From Pseudophaeobacter sp. EL27 (GTDB lineage Bacteria > Pseudomonadota > Alphaproteobacteria > Rhodobacterales > Rhodobacteraceae), in NCBI RefSeq assembly GCF_900313025.1, contig NZ_OMPQ01000011.1, positions 186,001-250,000 on the forward strand: 64,000 nt of DNA. The letters run 5' to 3'. This document shows positions 34,117 to 42,636 of the stretch, piece after piece. The position numbers and the translations under genes are program-made. A model generated the notes under the pieces. The model had not been told where the DNA came from, ran no database searches, and saw only the letters and a program-made list of their open reading frames with translations. Every line of letters begins with the position of its first letter. Positions within the stretch are counted from its first letter, which is position 1.

Positions 34117-37100
34117 GCGACATCTCTCCAAAGCACCGCGATGCCGCCTCGGAAGCGCAGTTTCGCGCCGCACGACCCGATGCCTCGACCTGGCTGGCCG
34201 CCAATGCCGGGTCAGGCAAGACCAAGGTTTTGACCGACCGTGTGGCACGCCTGCTGCTGAAGGGCGTGCAGCCGCAGCACATCCTCTGCCTCACCTATAC
34301 CAAGGCCGCCGCTAGCGAGATGCAGAACCGCCTGTTTCAGCGCCTCGGCGAATGGGCCATGCTGCGCGACGATCAACTCACCGCTGCGCTCAGCGAATTG
34401 GGCGAGGTCAATACCGCGCCTGAAGACCTGGCCCAGGCGCGCACGCTCTTTGCCCGCGCAATTGAAACGCCGGGTGGGCTGAAAATCCAGACAATCCACT
34501 CATTTTGTTCGTCGCTGCTGCGGCGCTTTCCGCTGGAGGCCGGGGTCAGCCCGCAGTTTTCCGAGATGGAAGATCGCGCCGCCTCCCTGTTGCGCGCCGA
34601 GATTGTTGAGGACATGGCCAAGGGTGAGATGGCCCATCTGGTAGAGCCGCTGGCACGCCATGTTGGTGGCAGCGATTTTGAAGATCTCACTGCGGCCCTG
34701 TGTCAGCGCCGGGCCGAGTTTGAGGTCCCGCTGGACTGGTCCGGGCTGCTATCGCGGTTTGAACTGCCTGACGGGTTTGACTCGGCGGGTTTGGAAGCTT
34801 TGGTATTCATCGGCGGCGAGGCGGAGCTGCTGTCGCGCACCCGTGCCATGCTGGAAACCGGCGGCACCACTGACCAACGCGCTGCTGCCAAACTTGCAGG
34901 TATCACCACGCCAACCCTGAGCGATCTGGCCACGCTGGAAGGCATCTTCCTGACCGGGGCCGGGGCTGCGGATCCCTTCACTGCCAAGGTCGGCAAGTTC
35001 CCGACCAAAAAACTGCGCGAAGCCAACCATAGCCTGATGGATCAGTTGGAGCCCCTGATGCTGCGGGTGGAAGACGCCCGCGCCAAACGGCTGGCGCTGG
35101 TGGCGGCACGGAAATCCCACGATCTGCATCAATTTGCCCAGACCTTCCTGCCAGAATATGAGGCGCGCAAACAGCAACGTGGCTGGCTCGACTTTGATGA
35201 TCTGATCCTCAACGCGCGCCATCTTCTGAATGACCCGGCGGTGGCGGCCTGGGTGCTCTATCGTCTGGATGGCGGCATCGATCATATTCTGGTGGATGAG
35301 GCCCAGGACACCAGCCCGGTGCAATGGGACGTGATTGAGAAACTAGCGCAGGAATTCACTGCCGGCGAGGGTGCCCGGTCCGATGTGGAACGCACCATCT
35401 TTGTGGTGGGCGACAAAAAGCAGTCGATCTATTCCTTTCAGGGTGCGGATCCTGATGCCTTTGACCGGATGCAGGTGGAGTTTGCCAATCGGCTTTCTGA
35501 ATCCGGCTCTGGCCTACAGAATGCGGCGCTGGAATTCTCCTTTCGCTCCTCCGCCGCCATCCTCCGGCTGGTGGATCTGGTGTTCAAAGATAGCCCCCGC
35601 GCCGGCTTTCACGCCGATGCCCTGCACCGCGCTTTTAAGTCCGACTTGCCTGGACGGGTGGATCTCTGGCCTGCCGTGGATAAGACCGATGATGACGATG
35701 ACAGCGACTGGACCGATCCGGTGGACCGCCCCGGCAGCCGCCATCATACGGTCATTCTGGCCGAGCGCATCGCCCGCCAAATCAAGGAGATGATCGACAC
35801 ACGAGTCACCATCCCCGAAGACGGCCCCAAACGCGGCACATTTCAACGTCGCCCCGTGCATGCGGGGGATTTTCTTATTCTGGTACAGCGCCGCTCCGAG
35901 TTGTTTTCGGAAATCATCCGCGCCTGTAAAAATGCCAATCTGCCCATTGCCGGTGCCGACCGGTTGAAGGTTGGGGCAGAACTGGCGGTGAAAGATATCG
36001 CCGCGCTCTTGTCCTTTCTGGCCACACCTGAGGATTCACTGGCCCTGGCCGAGGTTTTGAAATCGCCGCTGTTTGGCTGGTCCGAACAGATGCTGTTTGA
36101 TCTCGCCCATCGCCGTAGCAGCAAACACCTGTGGCCTGCCCTGCGCGACCGCCGGGAGGATTTCCCCGAGACCATGGCTGTGCTGGATGATCTGCGCGAT
36201 CTGACCGACTTTCTACGGCCCTTTGATCTCATTGAGCGCATTCTGACCCGCCATAAAGGACGGCAGATGCTGCTGGGCCGACTCGGGCCTGAAGCCGAGG
36301 ATGGCATCAATGCGCTGCTCAGCCAGGCGTTGGCCTATGAACGTTCGGATATCCCCAGCCTCACCGGGTTTCTGGTCTGGATGCAGACCGATGATCTGGA
36401 AATCAAACGGCAGATGGGGGCCTCGGGGGATATGATCCGGGTCATGTCGGTGCATGGCTCGAAAGGGCTGGAAGCGCCAATTGTGATCCTGCCCGATACC
36501 GCCAAACGCAATGCGCCCAGTGATGCCGAGATCATGGTGGCGGATGGCACGCCGCTGTGGAAGCTGCCCAAGGATCAGATGCCGGACCTGTTGTTTTCCG
36601 CCCGCGAGGCAGCACAGGAAAAGCAACAGAATGAGCGATTGAGGCTCTTGTATGTGGCGCTGACCCGAGCGGAAAAGTGGCTGATTGTGGCCACTGCCGG
36701 GACGCTCTCAAAAGAGGGCGACAGCTGGTATCAGCGGGTCGAGGCGGCCCTGATTGAAGGGGGTGCCACAGCCTGCGATCTGCCCGGAGGCGAGGGCCTG
36801 CGTCTGAGCCATGGAGATTGGGAGGCGCTGGATCTGGTGGCGCATGAGGTGAAGGAAAAAATCCGCCCCGTTCTGCCAGAGGTCTTTACCCAGCCAGCGC
36901 CTGCCTATGTGGCGCCGGAGCCCGCGATTAAGCCCTCTGATCTGGGCGGGGCCAAGGCGCTGCCTGGTGATCAGGGACTGGACGAAGAAGAAGCAAAGGC
37001 GCGCGGTAGCCGGTTGCATCTGTTGCTGGAACATCTGCCCCCTCAGCCAAGCGCCGATTGGCCACTGTTAACTGAGCGCCTGTTGCCGGAGGCCACAGAT

Positions 37101-37481
37101 GGTGCTGAACTCTTGGCCGAAGCCAGTGCTGTTTTGAGCAATCCGCAGCTTTCCCATATCTTTGCGCCTGAAGCCCTGGCCGAGGTGCCGGTCACTGCCC
37201 AGCTAGGCAGCCAGCGTATCTATGGCATCATCGACCGGTTGATCGTGACCCCGGACAGGGTTCTGGTGGTGGATTTCAAATCTAATGCCGCGGTGCCGGA
37301 AAAGGCGCAGAGCTGCCCCAAGGGGTTGTTGCGCCAGATGGGTGCCTATGCTGCTGCGCTGGCGCAGATCTACCCGGATCGCAAGATCGAGACCGCACTT
37401 TTGTGGACCCGTAACGCCAGCCTGATGATGTTGCCGCACGATCTTGTGACAGAAGCACTCAAGCCGGTGCTGAAACCTTGA
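34113..37481 (+). CDS. addA: Double-strand break repair helicase-nuclease AddA
   Basis: AddA is the UvrD-type motor and second nuclease of AddAB. The Walker A motif is ANAGSGKTKVL near residue 30, with LTYTKAAASEM, DEAQDTSPVQWDVIEKL (motif II), GDKKQSIYSFQGADP (III), the SVHGSKGLEAPIVILP motif V and LLYVALTRAEKWL (VI). The C-terminal nuclease carries RLIVTPDRVLVVDFKSN. At 1122 residues it is full length. It is the last gene of the tsaE-amgK-murU-addB-addA chain. Confidence 0.97.
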   Translation: MSDISPKHRDAASEAQFRAARPDASTWLAANAGSGKTKVLTDRVARLLLKGVQPQHILCLTYTKAAASEMQNRLFQRLGEWAMLRDDQLTAALSELGEVNTAPEDLAQARTLFARAIETPGGLKIQTIHSFCSSLLRRFPLEAGVSPQFSEMEDRAASLLRAEIVEDMAKGEMAHLVEPLARHVGGSDFEDLTAALCQRRAEFEVPLDWSGLLSRFELPDGFDSAGLEALVFIGGEAELLSRTRAMLETGGTTDQRAAAKLAGITTPTLSDLATLEGIFLTGAGAADPFTAKVGKFPTKKLREANHSLMDQLEPLMLRVEDARAKRLALVAARKSHDLHQFAQTFLPEYEARKQQRGWLDFDDLILNARHLLNDPAVAAWVLYRLDGGIDHILVDEAQDTSPVQWDVIEKLAQEFTAGEGARSDVERTIFVVGDKKQSIYSFQGADPDAFDRMQVEFANRLSESGSGLQNAALEFSFRSSAAILRLVDLVFKDSPRAGFHADALHRAFKSDLPGRVDLWPAVDKTDDDDDSDWTDPVDRPGSRHHTVILAERIARQIKEMIDTRVTIPEDGPKRGTFQRRPVHAGDFLILVQRRSELFSEIIRACKNANLPIAGADRLKVGAELAVKDIAALLSFLATPEDSLALAEVLKSPLFGWSEQMLFDLAHRRSSKHLWPALRDRREDFPETMAVLDDLRDLTDFLRPFDLIERILTRHKGRQMLLGRLGPEAEDGINALLSQALAYERSDIPSLTGFLVWMQTDDLEIKRQMGASGDMIRVMSVHGSKGLEAPIVILPDTAKRNAPSDAEIMVADGTPLWKLPKDQMPDLLFSAREAAQEKQQNERLRLLYVALTRAEKWLIVATAGTLSKEGDSWYQRVEAALIEGGATACDLPGGEGLRLSHGDWEALDLVAHEVKEKIRPVLPEVFTQPAPAYVAPEPAIKPSDLGGAKALPGDQGLDEEEAKARGSRLHLLLEHLPPQPSADWPLLTERLLPEATDGAELLAEASAVLSNPQLSHIFAPEALAEVPVTAQLGSQRIYGIIDRLIVTPDRVLVVDFKSNAAVPEKAQSCPKGLLRQMGAYAAALAQIYPDRKIETALLWTRNASLMMLPHDLVTEALKPVLKP

Positions 37482-37506
37482 CGATTGGTTACGCGCTACC
37501 TAGGTT
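37478..37506 (+). promoter_or_regulatory. Candidate promoter for trxA
   Basis: TTGACG (5 of 6 to the -35 consensus) and TAGGTT (3 of 6 to the -10) are 17 bases apart at the addA stop, 38 bases before the trxA start. Plausible but weak in the -10. Confidence 0.4.
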
Positions 37507-37543
37507 CCAACTCCAGTTGCCATAGAATTCAGGAGACATTCCC

Positions 37544-37864
37544 ATGTCCACCGTAGCCGTCACCGACGAAACATTTGACGCCGAAGTCAAGAACTCCGCA
37601 GTCCCCGTTGTGGTGGATTTCTGGGCCGAATGGTGTGGTCCATGCAAACAGATCGGCCCCGCTCTGGAAGAGCTGGCGGCGGAATATGGCGACAAGATCA
37701 AGATCGCCAAAGTGGATGTCGACAGCAACCCCAACGCCGCTGCGGCCATGGGCGTACGCGGCATTCCGGCGCTGTTCATCTTCAAGGACGGTCAGGTTGT
37801 CTCCAACCGTGCCGGTGCTGCCCCCAAGGCCGCGCTGCAGAGCTGGATCAACGATTCCATCTGA
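37544..37864 (+). CDS. trxA: Thioredoxin
   Basis: A 106-residue cytosolic thioredoxin, which reduces protein disulfides using electrons from thioredoxin reductase. The active site WCGPC has C31 and C34; D25 (VVDFWAEW) and the cis-Pro in [12 protein letters not shown] are conserved. A CAGGAG site supports the start. A terminator follows at once, so it is a single-gene unit. Confidence 0.98.
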   Translation: MSTVAVTDETFDAEVKNSAVPVVVDFWAEWCGPCKQIGPALEELAAEYGDKIKIAKVDVDSNPNAAAAMGVRGIPALFIFKDGQVVSNRAGAAPKAALQSWINDSI

Positions 37865-37888
37865 TCCATTCGATCACTGCGTTTCAAA

Positions 37889-37917
37889 AGGCGTCCTCAA
37901 ATGGGGGCGTCTTTTTT
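37889..37917 (+). terminator. Rho-independent terminator after trxA
   Basis: An 11-bp stem with three G-U pairs (AGGCGTCCTCA / TGGGGGCGTCT) is followed by TTTTTT. Confidence 0.8.
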
Positions 37918-37935
37918 GGTTTGAAAGGCCGGTTT

Positions 37936-38154
37936 ATGACCCCTGAATTTCGTCAAAAAGCGATTGCAGTCTGCGACGATAAGATCGCCAAGAAAGGCCC
38001 TGGTGTCGGCCTGTCTTTCTATGCGTTTTTCAAAAATCGCAACGATGAACCGCTGTTGCTGATGCAAGTGGCGCGCTGGTGGATTGAGACCCATCAGCTG
38101 GATCATTTTGAGAAGGCGGTAAGAATTCGCAACATGATCCGATCTGGTGAATGA
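37936..38154 (+). CDS. Small DUF6500-type protein
   Basis: A 72-residue protein starting MTPEFRQKAIAVCDDKIAKKG and containing GVGLSFYAFFKNRNDEPLLLMQ and WWIETHQLDHFEKA. Residues and length match what I remember of DUF6500, a family without a known role. The start is the ATG just after the trxA terminator; longer in-frame readings run back through trxA and are shadows. Confidence 0.7.
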   Translation: MTPEFRQKAIAVCDDKIAKKGPGVGLSFYAFFKNRNDEPLLLMQVARWWIETHQLDHFEKAVRIRNMIRSGE

Positions 38155-38161
38155 TTGCTTA

Positions 38162-38220
38162 GGGGCAGATGCCATTGGCTCAAAAGGAGGCGCTGCCCCC
38201 ATAGGCCCTAGTGGGCCTAT
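38162..38220 (+). other. Two consecutive hairpins ahead of the Lin0512 pair
   Basis: GGGGCAG (38162-38168) can pair with CTGCCCC (38193-38199), immediately followed by ATAGGCCC (38201-38208) with GGGCCTAT (38213-38220). No T tract follows. It lies in the 157-base leader of the Lin0512 genes and could terminate upstream transcripts or affect their translation. Confidence 0.4.
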
Positions 38221-38311
38221 CCCCCGGGATATTTGTGGCCAAATGAAGAATGGGGGTTTTCTTTTTAGCTGCGCTGCGGAGAGTGACAGGCCAGAGAGAC
38301 TGGAGGTCGGC

Positions 38312-38662
38312 ATGAGTAAAACACGGGTCTTGGTGGAGTTTGGCATGGGGACGTCGTTGCGGCGGGAAGATTACACCGAGGCGGCAAAACGCGCGCTCAA
38401 GGATGCGCTTTGGCACAACTCGGTGAGCATTGCGGAGCTGTTTGATTTTCCCAAAGAGGCCATGATCATTGATGCGGAGATTGGCGTGGCAAAACCAGAT
38501 CAGGTGGATATCGACACGCTGAAGGCGATATTTCCCTATGGTCAGCCCAGCATTACGGTGACGCAAGGTGGGTTGGACGTGGCAAAACCCAACGCTGAGA
38601 GCGTGACGGTGATCGCCAATGCCGCGGTGATTGTCTCGTTTGATATGGAGGCGATGTCATGA
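38312..38662 (+). CDS. Lin0512-family protein, first copy
   Basis: A 116-residue protein of the Lin0512 family, starting MSKTRVLVEFGMGTSLRREDYTEAAKRALKDALWHNSVSI, split here as domain core and helix. The family forms small ring-like oligomers of unknown function. I start at 38312, where GGAGG lies 6-7 bases ahead; a longer in-frame reading starts back at 38147 but lacks family sequence. It overlaps the second copy by four bases. The two copies share the FGMGT/EMGTG motif, the DYTxAAxRA motif and the Gly-Gly-Leu segment near the C-terminus. Confidence 0.85.
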   Translation: MSKTRVLVEFGMGTSLRREDYTEAAKRALKDALWHNSVSIAELFDFPKEAMIIDAEIGVAKPDQVDIDTLKAIFPYGQPSITVTQGGLDVAKPNAESVTVIANAAVIVSFDMEAMS

Positions 38663-39024
38663 GCAACAAGCGTATTATTCTGGAAATGGGTACTGGCAAC
38701 GATCTTTATGGTCAGGACTACACCAAGGCCGCGCGGCGGGCAGTGCAGGACTCGCTGCATCATTCCTCGATCACCCTATTTGCCAAACTGGGTATTGATC
38801 ACAGCGAAATGCAGGTGGATGTCACCATTGCGGTGCAGGATCCGGCGCAGGTGGATTGTGATCTTGTAGCGCAGGACCTGCCCCGTGGGCGCGCCACCGT
38901 GCGGGCCGTCAAGGGCGGGTTGAATGTAACGGACCCTGAATCTGATGCGGTGCACATCGTTGCCACTGCCGCGATTGAGGCCTGGCTGCCGGATCAGGCA
39001 ACTGCTTACCGGCTAAGTTCCTAA
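38659..39024 (+). CDS. Lin0512-family protein, second copy
   Basis: A 121-residue paralogue of the gene before it, beginning MSNKRIILEMGTGNDLYGQDYTKAARRAVQDSLHHSS, with the shared VKGGLNVTDP segment. The ATGA overlap means coupled translation and suggests the two form a hetero-oligomer in fixed ratio. Divergence between the copies is large, so the duplication is old. Confidence 0.85.
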   Translation: MSNKRIILEMGTGNDLYGQDYTKAARRAVQDSLHHSSITLFAKLGIDHSEMQVDVTIAVQDPAQVDCDLVAQDLPRGRATVRAVKGGLNVTDPESDAVHIVATAAIEAWLPDQATAYRLSS

Positions 39025-39056
39025 AAAGACAAAGCCGCCCCAGATTGGAGCGGCTT
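39020..39056 (-). terminator. Terminator after the DUF1127 gene
   Basis: A 10-bp stem with one mismatch (AAGCCGCCCC / GGAGCGGCTT) is followed on the minus strand by TTTGTCTTTTT. It also lies just past the Lin0512 stop and may serve both sides. Confidence 0.7.
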
Positions 39057-39093
39057 ATCTCGTCTGGTGCATCCTGCACCCGGTCTGTAGATC

Positions 39094-39285
39094 TTACAGT
39101 TTGGTGATATCTGCCCGGGACAGGCCGATGTCTTCCAGCTGTGCCGCAGTGAGCTGAGACAGCGCTTTGCGGGTCTGGCGAGATTCATTCCATTCAACCA
39201 TATTGGTTTTGAAGTTCATGAGTCCGTCTACCAAACGAAGAACGGAGACTGCGCCCAGCGGCGCATGGAGGTTTGCGGTCGTCAT
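39094..39285 (-). CDS. DUF1127 small Arg-rich protein
   Basis: A 63-residue protein whose C-terminal 35 residues are a DUF1127 domain (RQTRKALSQLTAAQLEDIGLSRADI). DUF1127 proteins of alphaproteobacteria can bind RNA and affect growth-phase or phosphate responses. It is a single-gene unit with its own terminator. Confidence 0.9.
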   Translation of the reverse strand: MTTANLHAPLGAVSVLRLVDGLMNFKTNMVEWNESRQTRKALSQLTAAQLEDIGLSRADITKL

Positions 39286-39486
39286 TGCACTAGTCCTTTA
39301 AGTTCGTGTGTATTCATGTTGTCTGCTTGTAAGCTCCATGTAGGAGAGCTTGCTGAGTCTCACAATTGCCCATTTATCAGTCCCGATTTGCGCTCTGTGC
39401 ATAGCGCGTAAGCAATTTATTAACGGCGTTGAAACAAGCCGGGGCAAAAACAGATGGACGGTCAAAGCCCGCTGATCCGGCCGAGT

Positions 39487-39515
39487 CTTGTACAGCATCG
39501 GAGATAGATCCATAT
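39487..39515 (+). promoter_or_regulatory. Candidate heat-shock (RpoH) promoter for hslV
   Basis: CTTG at 39487 and TCCATAT at 39509-39515 lie 15 bases apart after the 7-base -35 unit, close to the RpoH consensus CTTGAAA...CCCATNT. The hslV ATG is 26 bases further on. The assignment rests on these two boxes and the known heat-shock control of hslVU. Confidence 0.5.
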
Positions 39516-39541
39516 AGAAGGCAACAAAACTGGAGGCTTAA

Positions 39542-40132
39542 ATGGCAGATGATCAATTCCCCGGCTGGCACGGAACCACCATCATTGGTGTCAAAAAGGG
39601 TGGCGAAGTGGTCATTGCCGGCGATGGGCAGGTCTCCTTGGGGCAGACCGTGATCAAAGGCACCGCCCGCAAGGTGCGCCGTCTGTCACCTGGCGGCTTT
39701 GATGTTATTGTCGGTTTTGCTGGCTCTACCGCCGATGCCTTTACCCTGTTGGAACGGCTGGAGGCCAAGCTTGAGGCCACGCCGGGCCAGTTGGCACGGG
39801 CCAGTGTTGAGCTCGCCAAAGACTGGCGCACCGACAAATACCTGCAAAAACTCGAAGCCATGTTGATCGTCACCGACGGGGTCGAGCTTTTGGTGATCAC
39901 TGGCGCCGGGGATGTACTGGAGCCGGAACATAACGTAGCGGCGATTGGCTCGGGCGGGAATTTTGCGCTGGCAGCGGCCCGTGGCATGATGGACAGTGAG
40001 CGCAACGCCGAGGCCGTGGCCCGTGATGCCATGGCGATTGCTGCTGATATCTGCGTCTATACAAATGGACGACTGACGGTCGAAAGCATCGCTGCGGATA
40101 CCGATACGGCAGAAGCCACCCCGGAGAGCTGA
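39542..40132 (+). CDS. hslV: ATP-dependent protease peptidase subunit HslV
   Basis: HslV forms the double-hexamer peptidase of the HslVU protease. The catalytic N-terminal Thr after processing is T12 in [12 protein letters not shown], so an 11-residue propeptide is removed, longer than the single Met of E. coli Hsl[23 protein letters not shown] and [13 protein letters not shown] are family motifs. Length 196. A GGAG site 7-8 bases ahead supports the start. hslU is separated by a membrane-protein gene. Confidence 0.97.
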   Translation: MADDQFPGWHGTTIIGVKKGGEVVIAGDGQVSLGQTVIKGTARKVRRLSPGGFDVIVGFAGSTADAFTLLERLEAKLEATPGQLARASVELAKDWRTDKYLQKLEAMLIVTDGVELLVITGAGDVLEPEHNVAAIGSGGNFALAAARGMMDSERNAEAVARDAMAIAADICVYTNGRLTVESIAADTDTAEATPES

Positions 40133-40133
40133 T

Positions 40134-41204
40134 GTGAGCCAGATCGACCAGAATGATATTCGCGCGGCCGTTGGCTCTGGCCTGATCAGCGAGGCCCAGG
40201 CGGCCTCTTTGCTGGCCCTGTCCCACAGTCGGCGTGGGGCGCGCGAAGATCTCTCGCCTGGAGATGAACCCTTTGAGCTGTTCAAAGGCTTCAACGAGAT
40301 TTTCATTGTCATCGGCATGCTCATTCTGGCCTCGGGTTGGGCAGCTGTTACCGCCGCCTTTATCGCCGGCTCCTTAGGCGGCTATGTGGAAAAGACCATT
40401 TCCTCCTCGGCGCTGGGGGCTGTGGTGCTGTGGGTCTTTGCCGAGTATTTCATTCGCCGCCGCCGGATGATCGCCCCGGCCATCGCGCTCTCGCTGCTTT
40501 GGGCTGCCAATGCCGGGACCGGGATGACGGCCTTTTTCTCGGAACCTTTCATGGTGGCGCAAAACGACCTGTCGAGCCTGCCGCTGCCGATGGCGCTGAC
40601 CACAGCTGCAGTGGCGCTGTTTTGGCTGCGCTTTCGCGTTCCCTTTGCCATGGCGCTGATTGCGCTGGGGGTCTTTGCCCTCACCCTGATGATGGCCGCT
40701 GAGCAAGCTGGTCGGCCCGAAGGCATCAGCGATTTCTTCCTGTTTTCTGCCTCTGGTCCCTTTGCCTGGGTGACATTGGTTGTAGGGATTGCCGTCTTTG
40801 CCGTGGCGATGATGTTTGATCTCAGCGATCCGCATCGCGTCACCCGGCGCGCAGCGCAGGGGTTCTGGCTGCATGTTGTTGCCGCCCCGGCGCTGGTCAA
40901 TACCATCGCGCTGAGCCTGCTGGACAGTGGCACCTCTGGCGCGCAGCTGACCCTTGTTGTGGTCCTGCTGGGATTTGCCCTGGTGGCCATTATCATTGAC
41001 CGCCGATCTTTCCTGATAGCCGCTATCGGCTATAGCGTGACCCTGGCCAGCACCGTCTTTGATGGCGAGGGCGCGGCCATGACCATTCTTTTGCTGGGTT
41101 TCTTCCTGGTGATCCTTGGCGCCTTCTGGGCGCGGATCCGGGCGGCCCTGCTCTCTCCTTTGGGCGCTGTGCTGCCGCTGCACCGCCTTCCTCCTTCCCA
41201 CTGA
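40134..41204 (+). CDS. Polytopic membrane protein between hslV and hslU
   Basis: A 356-residue inner-membrane protein with about ten hydrophobic helices after a soluble N-terminus (residues 1-60) that includes [14 protein letters not shown], a short helical motif seen in DUF2157-type proteins. Function not recognised. It starts at a GTG one base after the hslV stop and ends 13 bases before hslU, so it is certainly in the operon. Why a membrane protein sits inside a protease operon is unclear; a membrane-stress link is only a guess. Confidence 0.8.
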   Translation: MSQIDQNDIRAAVGSGLISEAQAASLLALSHSRRGAREDLSPGDEPFELFKGFNEIFIVIGMLILASGWAAVTAAFIAGSLGGYVEKTISSSALGAVVLWVFAEYFIRRRRMIAPAIALSLLWAANAGTGMTAFFSEPFMVAQNDLSSLPLPMALTTAAVALFWLRFRVPFAMALIALGVFALTLMMAAEQAGRPEGISDFFLFSASGPFAWVTLVVGIAVFAVAMMFDLSDPHRVTRRAAQGFWLHVVAAPALVNTIALSLLDSGTSGAQLTLVVVLLGFALVAIIIDRRSFLIAAIGYSVTLASTVFDGEGAAMTILLLGFFLVILGAFWARIRAALLSPLGAVLPLHRLPPSH

Positions 41205-41217
41205 AACGAGACCTGCC

Positions 41218-42531
41218 ATGACTGACCTGACCCCCCGCGAAATCGTTTCTGAACTGGACCGTTTTATCATCGGACAGAACGACGCAAAACGCGCCGTTGC
41301 CGTGGCACTGCGCAACCGCTGGCGCCGCAAGCAGCTGTCGGATGATCTGCGCGACGAAGTCTATCCCAAGAACATCTTGATGATCGGGCCAACCGGCGTT
41401 GGTAAAACCGAAATCTCGCGCCGCCTGGCGAAACTCGCCCGCGCGCCTTTCATCAAGGTAGAGGCCACCAAGTTCACCGAAGTGGGCTATGTTGGGCGGG
41501 ACGTGGAACAGATCATCCGCGATCTGGTGGACAGCGCTATTGTCCAGACCCGCGAATTCATGCGTGAAGACGTCACCGCCAAGGCGCAAAAAGCCGCCGA
41601 AGAGCGGGTGATCGACGCGCTCGCCGGGGAGGACGCCCGCGAAATCACCCGCGAAGTTTTTCGCAAAAAACTGAAATCGGGGCAGTTGGATGATGCTATG
41701 ATCGAATTGGATGTCGCCGATAGCAGCAACCCGATGGGCAATATGTTTGAAATTCCCGGTCAGCCTGGCGCTGGCAATATGGGGATGCTCAACATCGGGG
41801 ATATGCTGGGCAAGGCCATGGGCGGGCGCACCCAGCGCAAAAAGATGACCGTGGCCGAAAGCTATGATGTGCTGATCAGCGATGAGGCCGATAAGCTGCT
41901 GGATGATGAGGTTGTCACACGTGCTGCCGTTGAATCGGTTGAGCAAAGCGGCATCGTTTTTCTGGATGAGATCGACAAGGTCTGCGCCCGTTCGGATGCG
42001 CGCGGGGGCGATGTCAGCCGCGAAGGCGTGCAGAGGGATCTGCTGCCCCTGATCGAAGGCACCACGGTCAGCACCAAACATGGGCCAATCAAAACAGACC
42101 ATATCCTGTTCATTGCCTCCGGCGCCTTTCATGTGGCCAAGCCTTCTGACCTGCTGCCGGAATTGCAGGGCCGCCTGCCGATCCGGGTCAACCTGCGCTC
42201 GCTAAACGAGGCTGACTTTATTCGCATTCTGACTGAAACCGACAATGCGCTCACCCTGCAATACACTGCCCTGATGCAGACCGAAGAAGTCGAAGTGACC
42301 TTCACCCAAGATGGGATTGCGGCGCTTGCCAAGATTGCAGCTGAGGTGAATCACTCCGTAGAAAACATCGGCGCGCGCCGCCTTTACACGGTGATAGAGC
42401 GGGTGTTTGAGGAGCTTTCTTTCACCGCCCCGGACAAAGGCGGGGAAAAGGTCACCGTCAATGCCAGCTTTGTCAGCAAACACCTGGGCGAGCTGGCCGG
42501 CAAAAGTGACCTCAGCCGCTACGTTCTGTAG
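41218..42531 (+). CDS. hslU: ATP-dependent protease ATPase subunit HslU
   Basis: HslU unfolds substrates and feeds them to HslV. It starts [20 protein letters not shown], has Walker [10 protein letters not shown], Walker B VFLDEIDK, the pore loop VGYVGRDVE, an inserted I domain (about residues 110-230), sensor-2 [10 protein letters not shown] and the conserved C-terminal SRYVL that docks into HslV. Length 437. The in-frame extension to 41116 lies inside the membrane-protein gene and is not used. Confidence 0.98.
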   Translation: MTDLTPREIVSELDRFIIGQNDAKRAVAVALRNRWRRKQLSDDLRDEVYPKNILMIGPTGVGKTEISRRLAKLARAPFIKVEATKFTEVGYVGRDVEQIIRDLVDSAIVQTREFMREDVTAKAQKAAEERVIDALAGEDAREITREVFRKKLKSGQLDDAMIELDVADSSNPMGNMFEIPGQPGAGNMGMLNIGDMLGKAMGGRTQRKKMTVAESYDVLISDEADKLLDDEVVTRAAVESVEQSGIVFLDEIDKVCARSDARGGDVSREGVQRDLLPLIEGTTVSTKHGPIKTDHILFIASGAFHVAKPSDLLPELQGRLPIRVNLRSLNEADFIRILTETDNALTLQYTALMQTEEVEVTFTQDGIAALAKIAAEVNHSVENIGARRLYTVIERVFEELSFTAPDKGGEKVTVNASFVSKHLGELAGKSDLSRYVL

Positions 42532-42574
42532 CAGTTGGACCCCTCGGTGTGACCTGGTAGAGAGCTGTTTTCAT

Positions 42575-42604
42575 TTGGCTATAGGCTTGCTAGCCTATGG
42601 CCAA
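42575..42604 (+). terminator. Hairpin after hslU
   Basis: A 13-bp stem with one G-U pair (TTGGCTATAGGCT / AGCCTATGGCCAA) and a TGCT loop. Only TT follows, so termination strength is uncertain. Confidence 0.5.
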
Positions 42605-42636
42605 TTCACCCTGGTCAAATTCACCATAGGTTACTT

